From Pseudahrensia aquimaris (GTDB lineage Bacteria; Pseudomonadota; Alphaproteobacteria; Rhizobiales; Rhizobiaceae): a DNA stretch of 64,000 nucleotides. Made by a program: the position numbers and the translations under genes. The stretch spans positions 1-64,000 of the forward strand of contig NZ_JBHTJV010000012.1 of NCBI RefSeq assembly GCF_042676045.1, read 5' to 3'. The notes under the pieces are model-generated. The model was not told where the DNA came from. It saw nothing but the letters and a program-made list of their open reading frames with translations, and ran no database searches. Shown in pieces: positions 58,332 to 64,000 of the stretch (positions are counted from its first letter, which is position 1; each line of letters starts with the position of its first letter).

Positions 58332-59927
58332 GTGGAGTTTGATTTTGTCATTGTAGGAGCAGGTTCTGCCGGTTGCGCTGTTGCAGCGCGGCTGTCTGAG
58401 AACGGCAAATACACGGTGGCGCTGGTTGAGGCCGGCGAAAAAGACCGCTCGCCTTGGATCCACATCCCGATCGGCTATTTCAAAACCATGGGCAATCCCA
58501 AAGTCGATTGGGCCTATAAAACCGAACCTGACCCCGGCCTGAACGGGCGTTCGCTCAACTGGCCTCGCGGCAAAGTTTTGGGCGGTTCAAGCTCGATCAA
58601 CGGCCTGCTCTATGTGCGTGGCCAAGCGCAGGATTATGACAATTGGCGCCAGATGGGCAACGAAGGTTGGGGCTGGGATGACGTGTTGCCGTGTTTCCGC
58701 AGGGCGGAGACATGGGAGGGGGGCGAAAGCGCGGTCCGTGGGGGCTCGGGCCCGCTTTCCGTCTCCAAAACACGCCTGTCACGCCGCCCGATTGATGCGT
58801 TCATCGAAGCGGCCCAACAAGCGGGTTATCCTTACAACGACGACTATAATGGCGAGAACCAGGAAGGTGTCGGCTACTTCCAGATGACGGCCAAGGACGG
58901 GCGGCGATGCTCTGCCGCTCAAGCGTATCTGAAACCCGCGCGGGGCCGCGAAAATCTGACAATTCTCACAGGTCTCATCACCAAAGAAGTGCTGATTGAG
59001 AATGACCGCGCCGTCGGCATTGTCGCCCGCGGCGGCGATGGTGATCAGATTGTTCGGGCGCGGCGCGAGGTGATCTTGTCTGCCGGAGCGATTGGTTCGC
59101 CGCAAATTCTCATGCTTTCCGGCATTGGGCCAGCAGACAATCTGTTGGCCAATGGCATTTCGGTCAAGAAGGCATTGAAGGGCGTGGGGCAAAACCTGCA
59201 AGACCACTTGCAAGCGCGGCCCGTGTTCAAATGCCGGTCTTCAACCATCAACACCGAAACCAATTCGCTGTGGAAGCAGGCGCTGATCGGAATTGAATAT
59301 GCGCTCAAGCGCACAGGGCCGATGACGATGGCCGCAAGCCTCGGAACGGGATATCTCAAAACCCGCGCGGAACTCGAAACACCCGACATTCAGTTTCACC
59401 TGCAGCCGTTCTCGACGGACAAGGTTGGCACAGGCACACACCCGTTCAACGCGTTTACTGCGTCAGTATTGCAGATGCGGCCGGAAAGCGCCGGTCATTT
59501 GGAACTGCGCTCAAACCGCATCGATGACCATCCGGTCATTCACCCAAATTATCTTTCCACGCCGCTTGACCAACAAACCATCGTGGAGGGCATTCGCGTT
59601 GCACGGCGCATCGCGCGGTTCTCGCCAGCGAAAGAAGAGATCATCGAAGAATACGCACCGGGGGCGGCGGTCGATGATGAAGACTACGACGCGCTGCTCG
59701 ATTGGGCGCGCAACACGTCGACGACAATCTATCATCCCACCGGAACCTGCAAAATGGGCAAGGACGACCGTGCAGTGGTTGATCCACGCTTGCGGGTTCA
59801 CGGGGTGGACGGGCTGCGGGTGGCTGATTGCTCTATCATGCCGGTGATCGTTTCAGGAAACACCAATGCGCCTGCTATGATGATCGGTGAGCGGGTGAGT
59901 GACTTCATTTTGGAGGACGCTGCCTGA
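58332..59927 (+). CDS. GMC-family FAD oxidoreductase (choline-dehydrogenase-like)
   Basis: GMC enzymes oxidise alcohols with FAD. The ADP-binding motif is FVIVGAGSAGCAVAARL at the very start, the GMC signatures are PRGKVLGGSSSINGLLYVRG and GAIGSPQILMLSGIG, and the catalytic His is in IYHPTGTCKMG; the end is SGNTNAPAMMIGERVSDFI. GTG at 58332 has a ribosome site and starts the protein right at the dinucleotide-binding strand; the frame extends to TTG 58302. At 531 residues it is of normal length. It is followed by a TRAP transporter on the same strand, which presumably imports its substrate. The true alcohol substrate is unknown. Confidence 0.9.
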   Translation: MEFDFVIVGAGSAGCAVAARLSENGKYTVALVEAGEKDRSPWIHIPIGYFKTMGNPKVDWAYKTEPDPGLNGRSLNWPRGKVLGGSSSINGLLYVRGQAQDYDNWRQMGNEGWGWDDVLPCFRRAETWEGGESAVRGGSGPLSVSKTRLSRRPIDAFIEAAQQAGYPYNDDYNGENQEGVGYFQMTAKDGRRCSAAQAYLKPARGRENLTILTGLITKEVLIENDRAVGIVARGGDGDQIVRARREVILSAGAIGSPQILMLSGIGPADNLLANGISVKKALKGVGQNLQDHLQARPVFKCRSSTINTETNSLWKQALIGIEYALKRTGPMTMAASLGTGYLKTRAELETPDIQFHLQPFSTDKVGTGTHPFNAFTASVLQMRPESAGHLELRSNRIDDHPVIHPNYLSTPLDQQTIVEGIRVARRIARFSPAKEEIIEEYAPGAAVDDEDYDALLDWARNTSTTIYHPTGTCKMGKDDRAVVDPRLRVHGVDGLRVADCSIMPVIVSGNTNAPAMMIGERVSDFILEDAA

Positions 59928-60149
59928 CGCGAATACAGGTTTCAAGCTGATGAAGCCGGCGCGGGAGGCGCCGTTGATTTGGCTCAAAATGCACCGCAGC
60001 GGAGAAAAGCTGCGGGTCATAAACCGGCGGAAGATCGTTCGATCAGCCGTCAGAAAATGCGGTGAACGCGCATCGGCCCCGATCCTTCGGCGGGGCGTCC
60101 GGTGCCATCGCATCCGTCGGAGGAAAGAACGAACTCAGGGAGGAATACC

Positions 60150-61262
60150 ATGTCTGTTCTTGCAAAATTCGGCAAAACTCTTGCCGCAACCGCTGTCGCA
60201 GCAACCGTTGCCACGGCGGCTTACGCAGCGCCGGTCAATATTCGCGTTCAATCGGTGATTTCAGCTTCTGCTGACGAAGTCGTCATGCTGCAAAACTTCG
60301 CAGAAGATGTGCTGGCGCTGACCAAAGACGACCCGGTGACCATCGAAGTGCTGCCAGCCGGTGCGGTTGTTGCCAACAGCGGCGTGCTTGATGCCGTCGA
60401 CAAAGGCTTGGTCGAAGGCGGCTTCGCCTGGACGCACTACTGGTCGGGCAAACACCCCGCAGCGGCCCTGTTCGGCTCCCCACCTGCAGGTGGCGGTATC
60501 GGCATGGACAACCTCGCGTTCCTGTCATGGTTCCAGTTCGCTGGCGGCAAGGAGCTTTATGACCAGCTCTGGACAGAAATGGGCGTGAACGTGAAAGGCT
60601 TCATGTTGCAGCCGGTTGGCCCGGAAGCGTTGGGTTGGTTCAAAGAGCCGATCACGTCTATGGCCGATTTCCGCAAATACCGTTTCCGCACGCCTCCCGG
60701 CATTCCCGGTCAGGCTTATAAGGATATCGGTGTAGCCTCGGTTGCTATGGGCGGCGGAGACATTCTGCCGGCTCTCGAAAAAGGCACAATTGATGCTGCT
60801 GAATGGTGCTGCCCGAAGCCTGACTCGGTGTTTGGCTTCCAGAAAGTCCTGAAACACTACTACCTTCAGGGCCTGCACCAGGTGGTCGTGAATGCTGATA
60901 TGTACATCAACGGCGATGTCTATAACGCCATGACGGACCATCAGAAAAAGGCGCTGGAAGTTGCGGCGAACGCTTCGCTTTCCAAAGCTATGTCTTACCG
61001 CATCTATGAAAACGGCAAGGCGCTGAAAAAGCTCGTGGAAGAAGATGGCGTCATCCTGCATGACACGCCAGCCGACTACTTCCCAGCTTACATGAACGCC
61101 GCCAAGGCGTTGCTGGAAAAGAACGCGGATGAAAACGCCTTCTTCAAAACTGTCTATGACAGCCAGAAAGCATTCGCGGAAGTTGCGGTGCCGTTCTGGG
61201 CCGGTGCGCAAGCGTCTAACGCGGCGCTGGGCAAGGCCTATGCCGACAGCCTGAAGAAGTAA
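60150..61262 (+). CDS. TRAP transporter solute-binding protein (DctP family)
   Basis: The 370-residue periplasmic receptor has a signal peptide (KFGKTLAATAVAATVATAAYA, cleavage near residue 25) after an excellent ribosome site GGGAGGA. Family features: VLPAGAVVANSGVLDAVDKGLVEGG, the central WFKEPITSMADFRKYRFRTP with the conserved Arg that binds a carboxylate or acidic group, and DILPALEKGTIDAAEWCCP. It resembles the TakP-like group for larger organic acids. The permease gene follows after a stem-loop. It begins 222 bp after the GMC gene. Confidence 0.92.
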   Translation: MSVLAKFGKTLAATAVAATVATAAYAAPVNIRVQSVISASADEVVMLQNFAEDVLALTKDDPVTIEVLPAGAVVANSGVLDAVDKGLVEGGFAWTHYWSGKHPAAALFGSPPAGGGIGMDNLAFLSWFQFAGGKELYDQLWTEMGVNVKGFMLQPVGPEALGWFKEPITSMADFRKYRFRTPPGIPGQAYKDIGVASVAMGGGDILPALEKGTIDAAEWCCPKPDSVFGFQKVLKHYYLQGLHQVVVNADMYINGDVYNAMTDHQKKALEVAANASLSKAMSYRIYENGKALKKLVEEDGVILHDTPADYFPAYMNAAKALLEKNADENAFFKTVYDSQKAFAEVAVPFWAGAQASNAALGKAYADSLKK

Positions 61263-61276
61263 GACAAAGCGATTGC

Positions 61277-61302
61277 GGCGGGGTTGTTCAAACAGCCCCG
61301 CC
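61277..61302 (+). terminator. Stem-loop between TRAP receptor and permease genes
   Basis: GGCGGGG and CCCCGCC form the stem, extended inward by TTG/CAG. No long T run follows, so it more likely protects the receptor mRNA or reduces readthrough, keeping receptor levels above permease levels, as is common in binding-protein operons. Confidence 0.6.
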
Positions 61303-61374
61303 CTTTCCCCATTCGCAATGCCTTTCACTGAGTGAGGCTTTTTGAATTGGGAAACACCTCGGGAGAGAGCCTAA

Positions 61375-63729
61375 ATGGCAGAGGAAGTCATTCCCGGTGA
61401 TCTGGATATCACCGATGAACTGATCGCCGAGCGGCGCGCGGAAGAGCCTGGTCAAACGCCCGAGGACATGACCGCGTGGCAGCGCCCGATCACCGCTTTC
61501 ATCGACGTTTTGAACCTGTGGGCAGGCCGGATTTTCTGCCTGCTGCTCATTCCACTCATCTTTGGCACCGTCTTCGAGGTTGTCTCCCGCAAGGCGTTTG
61601 CGGTGCTGACCGATTACGGCATGAACGAAACGGCGATTGCCTGGGGGCTTGGGCCGACGCTTTGGAACTACGACGTCAGCCGCATGTTGGGCGGTGTCAT
61701 TTTCATGGCGACCGCTGGCTATGCGCTGATGCGCGGCGTACACATTCGCGCGGACTTTCTCTACCGCAATTGGACGCTCAAAACGCAGGCGACCGTGGAT
61801 GCTTCGCTCTATCTCGCCTTCTATTTCCCCGCGATGTTGTTCTTTTTCTGGTCGTCGGGCGAATACGCGCTGAGCGCTTTTGGCAACGACATTTTCAACA
61901 TCAACGGCTGGGAACGGGCTGGCGATTCCACATGGGCGCCGTTCCTCGCGCCTGCGCGCATATTTATGCCGATTGGTGCATTCTTGCTTCTGCTGCAAGG
62001 CCTGCCGGAACTGTTCCGCGCCTTTCACCAAATGGGCAAAGAGCGCGAAGCACTGTTCCTGAAGATCCTGCCCTTTTATCTTGTCATCCTGGCTGTGATC
62101 TTCGTGTCGATCTTCTACCCCAAATCGGTTCCGTTCGACGATTGGTTCCAAGCCGCTTTTGGTGGCGGGTTTGGCTTCGCGAAGTCGACTATCGGCCTGT
62201 TCATGCTGGGCGCGATGTTGTTTTCGATCTTCGTTGGCTTTCCGATCTCGTTCACGCTGATCTTCCTTGCCTTCACCTTCGGCTCGTGGGGCGCAGGCAG
62301 CGCGGTGACGTTCTTCCTGATGACGCTGCAGGTTAATTCCACGATGCTGGACGATCAATTGGTCGCCGTGCCGTTGTTCATCTTGATGGGGATCGTGATG
62401 GAACAGGCAGGCCTAATGGAGCGGTTGTTCAACGCTGTGCAGCTTATGATGAGCCGTACGCGCGGGGCGCTCTTCATCGCGGTGCTGTTCGTCTCCACGG
62501 TCTTTGCCGCAGCGACCGGTATTGTCGGCGCTTCGGTCACGATCCTCGGCATCATGGCCGCTAAGACTATGAACAAATCCGGTTACGATGTGCGCCTTGC
62601 GGCTGGCACGATCACGGCCGGTGGCACGCTCGGCATTCTCATTCCACCGTCGATCATGCTGATCGTCATGGGGCCGGTGCTGGAAGTGCCGGTGACGGAC
62701 CTGTTCCGCGCGGCCATCATTCCCGGCGTGCTGCTAGCCTTCCTCTACATGGTCTATGCGCTCGGCCGTTGCTGGATAAACCCGAACCTTGGCCCGATCC
62801 TCCCGCCGGACGAACAGCCTGAGACGTCGCCATACTATCTAGTGGAAGTCTCTCTGGTTCTGTTCGCCATCGTTGCCTTCTTCTGGCTCATCACACTGGG
62901 CGCTGCCGGGTCGCTGGCATTTATCCCGCTGGGCGGTTTGATCATTCCGATCCTTTGGCTGGTGGGCATGTTCGTCGTTTACAAATGGGCGCGGGCCACC
63001 AAACCGGGCGGGTTCTACTTCTCCGACCTTTGGTACGAATTCTTCATGGGCCTTGTGCCGCCAACGGTGCTGATCGCCTTTGCCTTGGGTTCCATTTTGG
63101 CCGGTTGGGCAACGCCTGCGGAAGCGGCGGCTTGCGGGGCGTTTGGCTCCATCCTGCTGTCGCTCGCCTATCGCCGTTTGACGGTGAAAAAGTTCTATGA
63201 CGCGCTCATCAAGACGCTGGAAATCTCGGTTCTGATTATGTTCCTCGTCGCCGCATCCAACTTCTTTGGCGCGGTCTTCTCGAACCTTGGCACACCGAAA
63301 TATCTCACTGAGCTTCTGCTGTCATTTGACCTGTCGATCATGGCGATGCTCATCTTTGTGATGGCCCTCGTGTTCCTGCTCGGTTGGCCGCTGGAATGGG
63401 TGCCTATTGTGCTCATCATCGTGCCAATATTGGTGCCGCTGCTCATCAGCCTCAACGTCAACCTGACATGGTTCGCCATCCTCGTGGCGGTGAACCTGCA
63501 AACGGCATGGCTGTCGCCGCCCGTGGCGCTGTCGGCCTATTTCCTCAAAGGCGTCGTGCCGGAATGGGATTTGAAAGACATCTACCTAGGCATGATGCAA
63601 TTCATGGTCATTCAAGTGATCGGCCTTGCCTTGATCTTCACCTTTCCCGGCTTCGCATTGTGGCTGCCAGACTTCCTGTCGGCCAACGGATCGCCGGGTT
63701 TCTTTAGCTATTCCGGCTGGACCGAATAA
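61375..63729 (+). CDS. TRAP transporter fused small and large permease (DctQ-DctM)
   Basis: The 784-residue protein joins the four-helix DctQ subunit (about residues 35-230; IFCLLLIPLIFGTVFEVVSRKAF, VIFMATAGYALMRG with HIRADFLY) to the DctM subunit. The DctM part has the usual pattern: GIVMEQAGLMERLF, VSTVFAAATGIVGASVTILGIMA, AAGTITAGGTLGILIPPSIMLIV, and a C-terminal half with GWATPAEAAACGAFGSI and LVAVNLQTAWLSPPVALSAYFLKG. It moves substrate with Na+. The receptor gene is immediately upstream and a HisD-like gene downstream. Confidence 0.92.
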   Translation: MAEEVIPGDLDITDELIAERRAEEPGQTPEDMTAWQRPITAFIDVLNLWAGRIFCLLLIPLIFGTVFEVVSRKAFAVLTDYGMNETAIAWGLGPTLWNYDVSRMLGGVIFMATAGYALMRGVHIRADFLYRNWTLKTQATVDASLYLAFYFPAMLFFFWSSGEYALSAFGNDIFNINGWERAGDSTWAPFLAPARIFMPIGAFLLLLQGLPELFRAFHQMGKEREALFLKILPFYLVILAVIFVSIFYPKSVPFDDWFQAAFGGGFGFAKSTIGLFMLGAMLFSIFVGFPISFTLIFLAFTFGSWGAGSAVTFFLMTLQVNSTMLDDQLVAVPLFILMGIVMEQAGLMERLFNAVQLMMSRTRGALFIAVLFVSTVFAAATGIVGASVTILGIMAAKTMNKSGYDVRLAAGTITAGGTLGILIPPSIMLIVMGPVLEVPVTDLFRAAIIPGVLLAFLYMVYALGRCWINPNLGPILPPDEQPETSPYYLVEVSLVLFAIVAFFWLITLGAAGSLAFIPLGGLIIPILWLVGMFVVYKWARATKPGGFYFSDLWYEFFMGLVPPTVLIAFALGSILAGWATPAEAAACGAFGSILLSLAYRRLTVKKFYDALIKTLEISVLIMFLVAASNFFGAVFSNLGTPKYLTELLLSFDLSIMAMLIFVMALVFLLGWPLEWVPIVLIIVPILVPLLISLNVNLTWFAILVAVNLQTAWLSPPVALSAYFLKGVVPEWDLKDIYLGMMQFMVIQVIGLALIFTFPGFALWLPDFLSANGSPGFFSYSGWTE

Positions 63730-63758
63730 AGCACCCACCACCAAAAGAGTGTCATAAA

Positions 63759-64000
63759 ATGCCCATCACCTATCTGAAAAAAGCCGAGAAAACTGCCTAT
63801 ACCGGCGAAGATCAAACCCGCGAAATCGTGAGCGATATGCTGGCGAAGATTGAAGCCGGCGGTGAGGATGTTGCTCGGCAATACGGGATCGACCTCGACA
63901 AATTCGACGGGAATATCGTCGTTACGCCGGAAGAGATTGAGGCGGCCGGGGCGAAAGTTCCGCAGAAGCTGAAAGACGATATTCAGTTTGCCTATGACCG
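63759..64000 (+). CDS. Histidinol-dehydrogenase-like protein, N-terminal part
   Basis: The gene is cut by the window edge after about 80 codons. MPITYLKKAEKTAYT, MLAKIEAGGEDVARQYG, VTPEEIEAAGAKVPQKLKDDIQFAYDR match the N-terminal domain of HisD-fold proteins, and the MPITYLKKA start resembles catabolic paralogues such as sulfopropanediol 3-dehydrogenase (HpsN). The TRAP and regulator context supports a catabolic enzyme and not histidine synthesis. The zinc ligands and NAD-binding parts lie outside the window, so the substrate cannot be stated. Confidence 0.75.
   Translation, partial: MPITYLKKAEKTAYTGEDQTREIVSDMLAKIEAGGEDVARQYGIDLDKFDGNIVVTPEEIEAAGAKVPQKLKDDIQFAYD

Overview
The window looks like a piece of an alphaproteobacterial chromosome, most likely from the order Hyphomicrobiales (Rhizobiales). 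Signs for this are a class I lysyl-tRNA synthetase, the ubiE-ubiB-coaBC block, the pal-cpoB-tilS-ftsH-glmM block, the many class III adenylate cyclase parts, and candidate CtrA and PhoB sites. TRAP transporters and an SbtA/SbtB pair would suit a marine member, but that is inference. No species can be named from the sequence alone.

Layout. 1-1994 is the edge of a genomic island: a tyrosine-recombinase gene lies just past the 3' end of a tRNA-Ser(GGA) gene and is cut by the end of an IS3-family element whose transposase tail is visible at base 1. 2191-11802 is mostly housekeeping: msrA, a YjbR protein, mepA, a pheS-orf-pheT operon with a small unknown gene overlapping both synthetase genes, rpmI-rplT, a solute-binding protein, and a TerB-like/sterol-desaturase pair. 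11988-22808 holds lysS (class I), a patatin lipoprotein, pnp, a large RTX/cadherin-like secreted protein sitting between pnp and rpsO, an outer-membrane barrel protein and a GH25 muramidase. rpsO is broken at an unresolved base.

The most unusual region is 24177-32394: six genes in one direction, a degenerate (catalytically dead-looking) ABC exporter-like protein, a one-domain cyclic-nucleotide-binding protein, an MBL-fold hydrolase, two membrane-bound class III adenylate cyclases (one with a succinate-dehydrogenase-like membrane anchor plus a [2Fe-2S] domain), and an exported pentapeptide-repeat protein. A CRP-like palindrome lies in front of the first gene. This reads as a self-contained cAMP signalling module with possible redox input. 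An SbtA bicarbonate permease and SbtB PII-like protein follow after one opposing gene.

35009-49332 carries a DUF3237 protein, a DEAD-box helicase, rpsA, xylB inserted between rpsA and cmk, a Tat-exported PhoX phosphatase behind a triple PhoB-type repeat, ubiE-ubiB-coaBC, a MoxR ATPase, and a PilZ/J-domain fusion. 49496-56001 is glmM, ftsH, tilS, cpoB, pal. 56238-64000 is a catabolic locus: an IclR regulator and a ureohydrolase face a GMC oxidoreductase, a TRAP transporter and the start of a histidinol-dehydrogenase-like gene. A perfect palindrome between the two arms is the likely IclR operator.
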